Source of the DNA: a virus
DNA length: 37,915 nucleotides
Direction: 5' to 3' (one strand)
IMG/VR virus record: IMGVR_UViG_3300035184_001096
Span: 1-37,915 of that record
Of the stretch, positions 22,566-29,859 are shown one piece after another (the stretch's first letter is position 1; each line of letters begins with the position of its first letter). The notes beneath the pieces were generated by a model, which was not told where the DNA came from, did not search any database, and saw only the letters and a program-made list of their open reading frames with translations. The position numbers were made by a program, and so were the translations under genes.

Positions 22566-23954
22566 TTATTTTTTAAATTTTGCTGCTAATTGAGCTGCAA
22601 TATCGGTAGTATCGTATCCTACAGTAGATTTAGTTTCTTCTGCTTTAGATTCATTTAACATTTCTAACTTTTCCATTACTGAAGCAGTTTCTCTAAGATC
22701 TCTTGTTTGCCAAAAGTTTCTTACTTGATATTCAGTACTTAATTTGTGCATTTTAGACTGAGCCATGATTTGTCCTTTTTTACCTTCAGATAATTTAGTC
22801 CAAGCTTCATGATATTCAGATGGCATCATTGAAATTACAGGTAATGTAGTTTCTTCAACAGATTTAGCACCCATTAAAGAATTACCCCATAATCCCATTA
22901 TTTGTCCTTCAGTTAAATAACCTCTTCCTTCGATTGCTCCAGATACTGTTGATTTTTCTTCAGTAGATAATTCGTTGAATTCATTTCTCTTTGATTCAGA
23001 AATAAACTTAAAGAATGCTGGATCAGAGTTTACTTTAATTTTAGAGCTTTCAATTAGGGCTTCTAATTTAGAAGTAATTGAATTTCTATAAGCTTCCATT
23101 GCGTCTTCTTTGATTTCTTCACCTTCAGCATCTCCTTCGCCTTCAAGCTCATCTTCTAATTCTTCTCCTTTATCGTCTTCAATAGAACCTTTTACGTATT
23201 TAGTATCATCAGCATCTTTAGATGGTTCAGTTACGTCTTCAGTTTCATCTTCTAATTCTTCAGCAGGAACTCCAGCTTCATCTTCTTTAATTGCTTCTTC
23301 TTCAGATTCTTTTATTTCTTCGCCTTCAGCATCTCCTTCGCCTTCAAGCTCATCTTCTAATTCTTCTCCTTTGTCGTCTTCAATAGCACCATGCTTTAAT
23401 TTGTTTCCATCTGCGTCTTTAGAATCTACAGTTACGTCAGTAGAATCATCTTCAGCTTCGATTTCTTCAATTTCTTTACCAGCTTCGTCTTCAACGATTA
23501 AGTTAGTGTTTACTGTTTCAGCAACGTATTCAGCGTATTCAGTTACTTTTTCTAAGTTTTCTTTTAAATAATCAATATACTTAGTCATGTTTTCATGAGT
23601 AGTAGCTCCATCATTATAAGATTCTGCTAAATAGTTTGTGTAATTTTTAATTTGATCAACTCCTTCAGCAATATGCTCAGAATATTGAATAGAATTATCT
23701 AGTGTTTCCGCTAGTTTTTCAGAATAAGATATTGATTTATCTGTTTTTTCTGCAACATTTTCTGAATACTCTATTGATTGATCTAGTTTTTCAGCTAAAT
23801 ACTCAGTGTATTCTTTTAATGATGTTAGTTGAGATTCAGTTGACTCAGCGTCTTTTGAAGAATTCATTACCTCTTTGATGGTTTTAATTTCTTCTGAAAG
23901 ATATTGAGAGTACTTGTTAAAATCTTCAACAGTAATAAATTTTGACTCTGCCAT
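22566..23954 (-). CDS. Putative scaffold-only product from an internal start
   Basis: An alternative in-frame start within the protease-scaffold gene: ATGGCAGAGTC at 23954, preceded by AAAGAAACAAAA, the same A-rich leader and ATGGC start seen at the capsid gene. It would give a 462-residue protein (MAESKFITVEDFNKYSQYLS...) without the protease domain. Nested protease/scaffold genes sharing a C-terminus are known in other phages (for example lambda C/Nu3). Expression here is an inference from the start context. Confidence 0.5.
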   Translation of the reverse strand: MAESKFITVEDFNKYSQYLSEEIKTIKEVMNSSKDAESTESQLTSLKEYTEYLAEKLDQSIEYSENVAEKTDKSISYSEKLAETLDNSIQYSEHIAEGVDQIKNYTNYLAESYNDGATTHENMTKYIDYLKENLEKVTEYAEYVAETVNTNLIVEDEAGKEIEEIEAEDDSTDVTVDSKDADGNKLKHGAIEDDKGEELEDELEGEGDAEGEEIKESEEEAIKEDEAGVPAEELEDETEDVTEPSKDADDTKYVKGSIEDDKGEELEDELEGEGDAEGEEIKEDAMEAYRNSITSKLEALIESSKIKVNSDPAFFKFISESKRNEFNELSTEEKSTVSGAIEGRGYLTEGQIMGLWGNSLMGAKSVEETTLPVISMMPSEYHEAWTKLSEGKKGQIMAQSKMHKLSTEYQVRNFWQTRDLRETASVMEKLEMLNESKAEETKSTVGYDTTDIAAQLAAKFKK

Positions 23955-24539
23955 TTTTGTTTCTTTTTTATTTTCTGTGGTTAATGTTTCATTAGTATTA
24001 TTTATCTCGTAAATAAAGAGGTTGTCTTCGTTGACGAATCCATAAGATTCGTTAACTCTTTTAAGCTCTGCATTTTCAAATCCAGGATCAGCAACTAAAT
24101 CATACGTAAATAATTGTTTGATTTTTACAGTTCCATTAGATTCAACAGCTCCAGCTGCTCTACTTGATATTTGAAGAGGAACTCCAGCATCAACTAACGC
24201 CTTTGCCTGTCTTCCTGCTTCTGTATCTAATAGTCTGATACGACCTTTTACCTGTTTGGTATCTTTGTCATATGTTAATTCCTCAATCATGTGTGATACA
24301 TTTTTAAGAGATACATCAAAATTAGCAGGGTGATCTAATTCACCTAGTAATTTTGAAGCTTTGATTTTTGCTTGAAGAGATTCAATTTGAGGAAGATATT
24401 CGTCTTCTGTGTAAATTCTATTATTCTTGTTCTTTTTGTCGATTTCTCCAAAAATACCTTCAAGAATGTAAATTCCACCATCCTGCTTAAATTCTAACTC
24501 AGTAGTTGATCTTTCGAGGATCAGTAAATTATTAATCAT
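22566..24539 (-). CDS. 21: Prohead protease gp21-like fused to a scaffold (gp22-like) region
   Basis: A 657-residue protein. Residues 1-165 are a T4-type prohead protease (U35-like): YILEGIFGEID, catalytic-type His70 in GELDHP (66-71), VSHMIEEL, Ser125/126 in ISSRAAG (124-130), and DLVADPGF (147-154). T4 gp21 has about 212 residues, yet here the frame runs on. About 196-345 is a coiled coil with repeated YxEYLAEKLDxSI-type units. About 350-475 is very acidic, with two near-identical copies of EDDKGEELEDELEGEGDAEG. The C-terminal part (490-657) is helical. This second part looks like the scaffold (gp22) made separately in T4. Met196 (ATG at 23954-23952, after AGAAACAAAA) could start a scaffold-only product. 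A late element lies 25 nt upstream. Confidence 0.85.
   Translation of the reverse strand: MINNLLILERSTTELEFKQDGGIYILEGIFGEIDKKNKNNRIYTEDEYLPQIESLQAKIKASKLLGELDHPANFDVSLKNVSHMIEELTYDKDTKQVKGRIRLLDTEAGRQAKALVDAGVPLQISSRAAGAVESNGTVKIKQLFTYDLVADPGFENAELKRVNESYGFVNEDNLFIYEINNTNETLTTENKKETKMAESKFITVEDFNKYSQYLSEEIKTIKEVMNSSKDAESTESQLTSLKEYTEYLAEKLDQSIEYSENVAEKTDKSISYSEKLAETLDNSIQYSEHIAEGVDQIKNYTNYLAESYNDGATTHENMTKYIDYLKENLEKVTEYAEYVAETVNTNLIVEDEAGKEIEEIEAEDDSTDVTVDSKDADGNKLKHGAIEDDKGEELEDELEGEGDAEGEEIKESEEEAIKEDEAGVPAEELEDETEDVTEPSKDADDTKYVKGSIEDDKGEELEDELEGEGDAEGEEIKEDAMEAYRNSITSKLEALIESSKIKVNSDPAFFKFISESKRNEFNELSTEEKSTVSGAIEGRGYLTEGQIMGLWGNSLMGAKSVEETTLPVISMMPSEYHEAWTKLSEGKKGQIMAQSKMHKLSTEYQVRNFWQTRDLRETASVMEKLEMLNESKAEETKSTVGYDTTDIAAQLAAKFKK
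23113..23189. repeat. 77-bp direct repeat in scaffold region, copy 1
   Basis: It matches 23314-23390 at all but three positions, 201 bp (67 codons) apart. It encodes the acidic EDDKGEELEDELEGEGDAEG unit. Confidence 0.88.
23314..23390. repeat. 77-bp direct repeat in scaffold region, copy 2
   Basis: Partner of 23113-23189. The near identity, including third codon positions, indicates recent duplication or gene conversion, not protein-level convergence. Confidence 0.88.
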
Positions 24540-24564
24540 ATTATATTATTTTATTTATATTGTA

Positions 24565-24573
24565 TTATATATC
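24565..24573 (-). promoter_or_regulatory. Late promoter element GATATATAA (protease-scaffold)
   Basis: An exact GATATATAA, 25 nt before the start at 24539. Confidence 0.65.
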
Positions 24574-24610
24574 AAAATGAAATTTTGTAATTTCTTAAAA
24601 ATTTAAAAAA

Positions 24611-24970
24611 TTAAATATCCGCTAATGGATCTTCTTCCTCTTCTCCACCTTCAGCTTCTTCTTCAGCTTCAACTTCTTCAGCGTTCTTTTCTTCAGTGTA
24701 TTCTAAATATGCCTTTAGTAAGGTTGACATATCTTCATCGGTGAATTCACCATTACCATACTCATCATAGAAATATTGCTTAAATTCTTTTTCAGTTTTG
24801 CTGTTTATAGCAACTCCAAGAATTTCTGTAGATTTAATTTCAGTACCATTATCTAATGTAATATCATCGATTAATACCTTTGAGTCTTCTCCAGCTGAAA
24901 TGGCATCTTCTTTCAAAGATTTCTTTTTTAAGTCTGAAGAAAATTCTTCAAATGTTTTAATAGTTTTCAT
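24611..24970 (-). CDS. Small acidic prohead-core protein (gp67/gp68 position)
   Basis: A 119-residue protein. It starts MKTIKTFEEFSSDLKKKSLKED, a short amphipathic basic start like that of the Lys/Glu/Ala protein. A middle domain follows (EILGVAINSKTEKEFKQYFYDEYGNG) and then an extremely acidic tail (NAEEVEAEEEAEGGEEEEDP). It lies between portal and prohead protease, where T4 has the small core proteins gp67 and gp68; T4 gp67 also has an acidic tail. Sequence similarity itself is not evident, so the role in the prohead core is inferred from place and composition. It has its own late element. Confidence 0.72.
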   Translation of the reverse strand: MKTIKTFEEFSSDLKKKSLKEDAISAGEDSKVLIDDITLDNGTEIKSTEILGVAINSKTEKEFKQYFYDEYGNGEFTDEDMSTLLKAYLEYTEEKNAEEVEAEEEAEGGEEEEDPLADI

Positions 24971-24992
24971 TATATTAATTTATTTTTATAGA

Positions 24993-25001
24993 TTATATAT
25001 C
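24993..25001 (-). promoter_or_regulatory. Late promoter element GATATATAA (core protein)
   Basis: An exact GATATATAA, 22 nt before the start at 24970, directly before the portal gene stop. Confidence 0.65.
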
Positions 25002-25003
25002 TG

Positions 25004-26599
25004 TTACATTCCCATGTCCATCGGGTCAACTTCAGGTTCTTCAGCGTCTTTTGCTGCTTGCCTTTGTTTATAAGCTTCGTTTGCAGCTTTATCATCTGGA
25101 CTTAGTTTTAAATATCTGTCTACTAGGAATTCCATATTAAAGTATGGCATCTCTTCCATCGTTACTGGATCAGTTTTCATTAATGAATCTTGCATAGTTC
25201 CAATAAAGTCTAATCTTTTCTCCATTATCTCCATAGTCTTTAATTCAGCGAACATATTTTCTTCGTGGAATTGTAGTGCTATTTGAGTTTTAAACCCTGC
25301 ATCATCTTTAAATTCAGGGTATTTTAAACACATTTGAATCCATAATGGTTTAACCAGCACTTCTTGGAATGATGATCGAAGTCTCTTAATAAACTTAGAG
25401 AACTTAATTTCATCTCTAATCATACCATCAGCAGCCAGGTTAAAGTCTCCTCCACCATCTTCATACATAAATCTATTATATGGTATTTTAGAAACTTGCT
25501 TTAATTTATCAGTAAAGTATTTAAGTGCTTCAGTATCATTAATATCTGGTCCTTCACCACCTAATGTTTCAATCTCTGGTGTCTCTCCGTCCTTACTAGG
25601 CAACCAATATTCCTTATTGAATTGTAACATTGGTTTTCCATTAGTGGTCAGATTCGCACTGTCCCAATCAAAATCTACAATCTCTTTGTAGTTATTCATT
25701 AATTGTGCAAGTGATTGTTTTGCTCTTGTTTTAGATTTACCTCCAACTGGTATAATGAACTTCATTCTATAAGATGAGTTTGTAACAGCCCAAATAACTC
25801 TGGTATGTTCCATAATTCTCATCAAGTTAAATGCTCTTACAAGTCTTTCTAAATATGAAACTCTAGACGCTGTTGTAATTGAAGAGTATGAGATGTATAT
25901 AATTTGAGAATCATATAGTTTTCTCTCTTTCATTGGATCATCTTTAAATTGGATCCATACTTTTTTACCATCTTCATGGTTATATCCTGGTACTAATGTA
26001 ATAGGGTCAATTTCTTTAAAACCTATAATTTCAGTTTGTTCTGGGTTGTATATAATTTCAAATGATAAGTAACCATCAATTAACCATTTTCTAAAGAAGT
26101 ACCATGCTGATTGATCCTGATTGAATCCAAAATACTGGTAAATTTCTCTATATGATTTATTAAGATACTTTTGAACCTCTTCTGAGATTTCCATTCCAAC
26201 TATTTCTGGATTGGCAAAGAAGTTTTTATTGTCAAATACTATTGACTCATCACAAAGAATATCTAATATGTCTTCAATTTCATCATGTTGCGAGAATTTT
26301 CTAAGCTCATCTCTTTTTGCCTGGTACTGTTGATCAAAGAATGGTACGTTTTTACGCATATTCGTATCAGCCATTGAAAGGGCTGCGAATGCACCATACA
26401 TATCATCACTGTCTGTTCCCAGTGGATTCATTTGGCCGTAACCAAATTGATCCTCTACTGGACCAATTGCCTGTGATTGTCTAAGTACTAAATCGTCATA
26501 GTACATTCCAAAAGACGATAGCTTTTTAAGTGAATCGCTTAATGTGAATGTTCTTTTTCCAGTACTCAATGGACCATTTCTCTCTACAAATCCTGCCAT
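25004..26599 (-). CDS. 20: Portal protein, gp20-like
   Basis: A 531-residue protein; T4 gp20 has 524. Recognisable family parts: RDELRKFSQHDEIEDILDILCDESIV near 112-137, YFFRKWLIDGYLSFEIIYN (near 166-184), GFKEIDPITLVPG, the stem region with YKEIVDFDW, and the crown region LKQVSKIPYNRFMYEDGGGDF (near 367-387), followed by EIKFSKFIKRLRSSFQEVLVKPL. Twelve copies form the ring at one head vertex through which gp17 pumps DNA. The C-terminus is acidic and Met-rich. It heads the head module 20-(core)-21/22-23, the T4 order. The late element is 22 nt upstream. Confidence 0.95.
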   Translation of the reverse strand: MAGFVERNGPLSTGKRTFTLSDSLKKLSSFGMYYDDLVLRQSQAIGPVEDQFGYGQMNPLGTDSDDMYGAFAALSMADTNMRKNVPFFDQQYQAKRDELRKFSQHDEIEDILDILCDESIVFDNKNFFANPEIVGMEISEEVQKYLNKSYREIYQYFGFNQDQSAWYFFRKWLIDGYLSFEIIYNPEQTEIIGFKEIDPITLVPGYNHEDGKKVWIQFKDDPMKERKLYDSQIIYISYSSITTASRVSYLERLVRAFNLMRIMEHTRVIWAVTNSSYRMKFIIPVGGKSKTRAKQSLAQLMNNYKEIVDFDWDSANLTTNGKPMLQFNKEYWLPSKDGETPEIETLGGEGPDINDTEALKYFTDKLKQVSKIPYNRFMYEDGGGDFNLAADGMIRDEIKFSKFIKRLRSSFQEVLVKPLWIQMCLKYPEFKDDAGFKTQIALQFHEENMFAELKTMEIMEKRLDFIGTMQDSLMKTDPVTMEEMPYFNMEFLVDRYLKLSPDDKAANEAYKQRQAAKDAEEPEVDPMDMGM

Positions 26600-26621
26600 T
26601 ATATTATCATATTAATTTTAG

Positions 26622-26630
26622 TTATATATC
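26622..26630 (-). promoter_or_regulatory. Late promoter element GATATATAA (portal)
   Basis: An exact GATATATAA, 22 nt before the portal start at 26599, in the 35-nt gap after the preceding gene. Confidence 0.65.
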
Positions 26631-26634
26631 CTTT

Positions 26635-27225
26635 TTATAAGCTATCTTTGAATAGCCTTATTAATTGTTGTTCGTTTAGACCTTCTAGATCCATAAAATC
26701 ACATAAAGCAATATCCGCCCATTTTTCATAGGATACTACTGCTTTATCGGTTATTAGTTCAGGTCGATATTGTCTAATTGCAAATCCATATCCTTCAGAA
26801 TCTAAAAACGCTTTTATACCATCATATGTTATTCTTAATGGATTTTGTCTAATTGCATTGTTTTTTCCTTTACCAGCTGAGGTTGATTTTATTTGACTTG
26901 ATACTCTTTCGTATAAAGAATCTAATAAATTCTCTTTAAATTCAGTTGGTAATAGATTTAAGTTTACTCCAAGATCTGTTAATCCTCTTTGCTCTATTGC
27001 TAAAACAACCGGGTTTTTATCCCACCATGGTAAATTTTCAGTTATTGGTGAATCATATCTGAATACATATATTTTACCAGCATCAAATCTAGTTCTAATC
27101 GAAGCTACATCTTTTTTCTTTTTACTCTTAAGAGATTCTTCAAACCATTTCTCAGCAGTTTGTATCGCTTTAGATCTACCACCTGCTTTCTCTAATTTCT
27201 TTATCTGTGATTTAATGTAACCCAT
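26635..27225 (-). CDS. Conserved phage protein, unknown (FRYDSP...LPWWDKNPVV motif)
   Basis: A 196-residue basic protein. The N-terminus is a Lys-rich helix (residues 1-40, KSQIKKLEKAGGRSKAIQ). The core reads KIYVFRYDSPITENLPWWDKNPVVLAI, then LGVNLNLLPTEFKENLLDSLYE and ITYDGIKAFLDSEGYGFAIRQYRPELI. The pattern 'x-Y-x-FRY-P...LP-(Y/W)(Y/W)D-x-x-P-(L/V)V' is one I have seen in proteins near gp4 of T4-like phages. The name is uncertain; DNA-end protector gp2 is a positional guess only. It overlaps the gp4-like gene by 14 nt, so the three genes 55-4-this form one operon. Confidence 0.72.
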   Translation of the reverse strand: MGYIKSQIKKLEKAGGRSKAIQTAEKWFEESLKSKKKKDVASIRTRFDAGKIYVFRYDSPITENLPWWDKNPVVLAIEQRGLTDLGVNLNLLPTEFKENLLDSLYERVSSQIKSTSAGKGKNNAIRQNPLRITYDGIKAFLDSEGYGFAIRQYRPELITDKAVVSYEKWADIALCDFMDLEGLNEQQLIRLFKDSL

Positions 27226-27700
27226 TCTTAATAGTGTCTTCAGTTAAAACTATAAACTTCCAGCCTCTTCCTTCTGAAAAGGTTTTTGCTGCATTATATT
27301 TATCCATATTTTTAACGTATTGCTCTGCTAGAAACTTATATGATTTTATAGCTTTTGCTGAATTCTTAGTTGGTGGTTTTGGCTTTGTTATTTGATCTTT
27401 TGGTTTTATTTCTACTAAATACTCTTCAAGTGAACCATCTTGTTTTACTTGTTTAAAATAAAAGTCTGGGTAATATTTGTGGCTTTTTTCAGATTGTCTA
27501 GACCAATATGGTATTTCGACTGGCTCACTTGACCAATTTATTACTTTGTCATTAGAATCGCACCAAATACAGAATTTATATTCCCATGAGCTTCTATAAA
27601 TTATTGGCTGAGGTCCTATATATTTTTCTGGATTGTTAGGATTAAAATATCCTTGTTTAAACCCTGATTTTTTTGATGGGCGATTATTTTTTATTGACAT
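27212..27700 (-). CDS. 4: Head completion protein, gp4-like (TnsA-type endonuclease fold)
   Basis: A 162-residue protein; T4 gp4 (50/65) has 150. The family pattern is clear: KQGYFNPNNPEKYIGPQPIIYRSSWEYKFCIWCD (16-49), WSSEPVEIPYWS (56-67), then the nuclease-like YYPDFYFKQ ... YLVEIKPKDQ (77-103). There the D of PDF and the E-x-K of VEIKP match the PD-(D/E)XK arrangement of TnsA-like endonucleases. C-terminal KYNAAKTFSEGRGWKFIVLTED. gp4 acts late in head completion before tail joining. The start overlaps the sigma-factor stop as TAATG, so it is coupled to gp55 and expressed from the non-late promoter. Confidence 0.82.
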   Translation of the reverse strand: MSIKNNRPSKKSGFKQGYFNPNNPEKYIGPQPIIYRSSWEYKFCIWCDSNDKVINWSSEPVEIPYWSRQSEKSHKYYPDFYFKQVKQDGSLEEYLVEIKPKDQITKPKPPTKNSAKAIKSYKFLAEQYVKNMDKYNAAKTFSEGRGWKFIVLTEDTIKNGLH

Positions 27701-28068
27701 TATAAAGAGTATATTCCAGTACTATCATCTCCACCAGAAGAATCAATTGAAATAGTTCCTTTATATTTCTGTGGATGTATTTTGTTCCATCCTTTAGCAT
27801 ATCCTCTTTTTGCTATTTCAGTAAAATATGCGAATGCGTTTGGATATACTGGATTAAAGTTCTTCCAGTATTTTAATAAATCTAATATTGCAAATGAAAG
27901 GCAATCTTGTCTGTCATCATCGTTTACATATGTCATTCTATTAATTGCTCTTTCAGCAAGAAGTATTAACATCTTTTCAGCGATTGGAGTTAATTTTCCA
28001 AGCTCTTTAGATTCAGACATTGCAGCATGCAAATCTTTATTGTTTAGGTAATTTTTCTTTTTAGCCAC
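27700..28068 (-). CDS. 55: Late transcription sigma factor, gp55-like (GTG start)
   Basis: A 122-residue basic protein; T4 gp55 has 185. It begins in the family style (KKKNYLNNKDLHAAMSESKE). A region 2-like block follows: DDRQDCLSFAILDLLKYWKNFNP (51-73), then AFAYFTEIAKRGYAKGWNKIHP (78-99). This matches the helical core that binds RNA polymerase and the -10 element. gp55 directs host polymerase to short late promoters consisting of only a -10 box. The start codon is GTG (28068), not ATG. It is driven by a CTTATATAAT element whose 19-mer equals that before gp44. The GATATATAA elements in this window are its likely targets. Confidence 0.78.
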   Translation of the reverse strand: MAKKKNYLNNKDLHAAMSESKELGKLTPIAEKMLILLAERAINRMTYVNDDDRQDCLSFAILDLLKYWKNFNPVYPNAFAYFTEIAKRGYAKGWNKIHPQKYKGTISIDSSGGDDSTGIYSL

Positions 28069-28092
28069 TATATTTATGTTTTGTTTATAGTA

Positions 28093-28111
28093 TATTATAT
28101 AAGAAACTTTG
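28093..28111 (-). promoter_or_regulatory. Promoter of the gp55 operon, 19-mer shared with gp44
   Basis: CAAAGTTTCTTATATAATA, the same as at 18989-19007. The TATATAAT box lies 25 nt before the GTG start, followed by an ATAAACAAAACAT leader. Confidence 0.6.
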
Positions 28112-28138
28112 GTTTTGTTTAACCGGTCTTTATAAATA

Positions 28139-28162
28139 GAAAAAGGGACGTTTAACGTCCCT
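28139..28162 (-). terminator. Rho-independent terminator after the 254-residue gene
   Basis: On the minus strand AGGGACGTT pairs with AACGTCCCT (28162-28154 and 28152-28144), followed by TTTTCTATTT. It lies 25 nt after the stop at 28188. Confidence 0.8.
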
Positions 28163-28187
28163 TCTTAGTGTCTATCTATTATTAATA

Positions 28188-28952
28188 TTAAGCTCTTATT
28201 TCGGCGATCTTGTTCTCCCAAACTGTGATTTCACCAGAGATTAAATTATCAGCTGCTTTTATTTCTTCAACTGATTTATCAGCTTCTGCTAAAAGACCTC
28301 TTTGATCTTTTAGGAAAGCAATCATTGATTCATATTTAGAAATGTTCTCTTCAACTTTAGCAAGTTCTGCAGATTGACCTTCAACTAATTCACTTAAGAA
28401 TGAAATTGCGCTTTGTCCTGTTTTTTCGTTAACATAGTCAACTACTTGGTTTGCATTGTCTGCTTTAAAGAAGTTAGAGATTCTATTTTCTGTATTTAAT
28501 CTTGCAACAAATACATTTTCTTCTAATTTAAACACGTTAACAACATTACTATTTCCTTCAAAGGTAGCAGCAAAGTCTAGATTTACAAAGTTCTCTAAAA
28601 TCGCAGGGAGAGATTCGAATAATTCAGCTTTAGGAGCTTCATTATATCTAACAGCTCCGGAATTTAGAACGTGATTTGAGAATGAATTTTCAATAACTAA
28701 ATTGTTATTAGAAAATGTATTTTCTTTAAGGTTATATACAAATTTAGAAGGCCCATTAAACCATTTAATAGTTTCGTTACTGAATTCAAAAGATTCGAAA
28801 GCAGCTATTGCAGTCTTTAATTTTGAATTGATAGTATTTCCTTCAATTTCTTTAATTTCATTTGAGTTGTTCATTTCAAAGACTCTTCCGTTTACATAAA
28901 ACTGAAAAGATTCTTCTACTTTTACAAATGGTGATAAAATGTTAGTCATCAT
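28188..28952 (-). CDS. Hypothetical late protein with C-terminal coiled coil
   Basis: A 254-residue acidic protein. Residues 1-150 are mixed with many Asn, Phe and Glu (FQFYVNGRVFEMNNSNEIKEIEG, NVFKLEENVFVARLNTENRI). About 170-254 is a helical hairpin or coiled coil (LVEGQSAELAKVEENISKYESMIAFL ... LISGEITVWENKIAEIRA). I do not recognise the family. A GATATATAT element upstream and a dedicated terminator downstream suggest an abundant late, perhaps virion, protein. MM at the start leaves two possible starts one codon apart. Confidence 0.72.
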   Translation of the reverse strand: MMTNILSPFVKVEESFQFYVNGRVFEMNNSNEIKEIEGNTINSKLKTAIAAFESFEFSNETIKWFNGPSKFVYNLKENTFSNNNLVIENSFSNHVLNSGAVRYNEAPKAELFESLPAILENFVNLDFAATFEGNSNVVNVFKLEENVFVARLNTENRISNFFKADNANQVVDYVNEKTGQSAISFLSELVEGQSAELAKVEENISKYESMIAFLKDQRGLLAEADKSVEEIKAADNLISGEITVWENKIAEIRA

Positions 28953-28975
28953 AATTTTTATTTTTTCTATTTTTA

Positions 28976-28984
28976 ATATATATC
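28976..28984 (-). promoter_or_regulatory. Late promoter element GATATATAT
   Basis: GATATATAT, 23 nt before the start at 28952. One mismatch to the consensus, in its last base. Confidence 0.5.
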
Positions 28985-28988
28985 TTTT

Positions 28989-29834
28989 TTAATCTCTAAG
29001 TTTGTCAGATTCATTTATTTTGATTGCATCTACTTGTTCTTTAATAGAATCCTTAACTTCAACTTTAGAATTTGATGTTATTTCAAACATTCTATTTCCA
29101 ACATGGAATTCTTTACTGTTTCCATATACGGTACCATCTTTATTCGATTTACCATAATCTCCATTATCAAAATTAGGTAAGAATGTGTTTACCTCGATTG
29201 GAAATACTATTTTATACTTGTCTTTATCTTCAAATGTAAATTCAAGTGGTCTTTCATTGTTGTAGTCATCTGGCATTGCGTAATATGAACTTAATCTATA
29301 TGTACCTTCATTTAAGTTTCCTACTTCTACATTAAAATAATTAGATTTATATAATGTTTTAATAATAGATTCAGTTACTTTAAATGCATCTAGTGTAGAA
29401 CTAACTATAATTTCAACATCAACACCTAAGTTAATTGGAATCATTTCAAATTCTGAAACGTATCCTTGCATTGCTCCATTTTCATCCATTCTTGTGTAAT
29501 TACCAACAGTTCTTTTGTTAACTAGTTTACCAGAATCGACTGACATTGAAGTTAAGTTTACTAGTCCTCTTGGAATTATATCATAATTCCCATCTGCAAA
29601 TCCAGCATCTGGATAACAATTAGGACCGGATGGAGTTGTAAATAAGAATTGATCTCTTAAGAACTGATCATCTCCAGTTATTGAATAATAAAAAGGAACA
29701 TCAATAATTGCTCTTGTTTTATTATCCATTTGTCGATAAAAGTGTAACTTGTTATTTAAATCAGCTAAAAGGCCGATAATTACATGTCTAAAGACACTAT
29801 CATCTGAGTTGAATTTTAGGTTATATGATGCCAT
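28989..29834 (-). CDS. 15: Tail sheath stabiliser / terminator, gp15-like
   Basis: A 281-residue protein; T4 gp15 has 272. The pattern follows gp15: an early VFRHVIIGLLADLNNKLHFYRQ with a VPFYYS strand, then LVNLTSMSVDSGKLVNKRTVG, a central SEFEMIPINLGVDVEIIVSSTLDAFKVTESIIKTLY, then ERPLEFTFEDKDKYKIVFPIEVNTFLPNF. In T4 gp15 caps the completed tail and binds the head neck (gp13/gp14). Here it is detached from the gp14-gp17 cluster and lies beside gp46, so the T4 order is broken. The start ATGGCATCATA is preceded by a GATATATAA element. Confidence 0.75.
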   Translation of the reverse strand: MASYNLKFNSDDSVFRHVIIGLLADLNNKLHFYRQMDNKTRAIIDVPFYYSITGDDQFLRDQFLFTTPSGPNCYPDAGFADGNYDIIPRGLVNLTSMSVDSGKLVNKRTVGNYTRMDENGAMQGYVSEFEMIPINLGVDVEIIVSSTLDAFKVTESIIKTLYKSNYFNVEVGNLNEGTYRLSSYYAMPDDYNNERPLEFTFEDKDKYKIVFPIEVNTFLPNFDNGDYGKSNKDGTVYGNSKEFHVGNRMFEITSNSKVEVKDSIKEQVDAIKINESDKLRD

Positions 29835-29859
29835 TTAAGTTCTGTGTTTTATTTCTTAT

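Noticed and set aside
23110-23571. A Ser-rich plus-strand frame opposite the scaffold
   Set aside because: It is the mirror of Glu/Asp-rich codons of the scaffold; the composition is an artefact.
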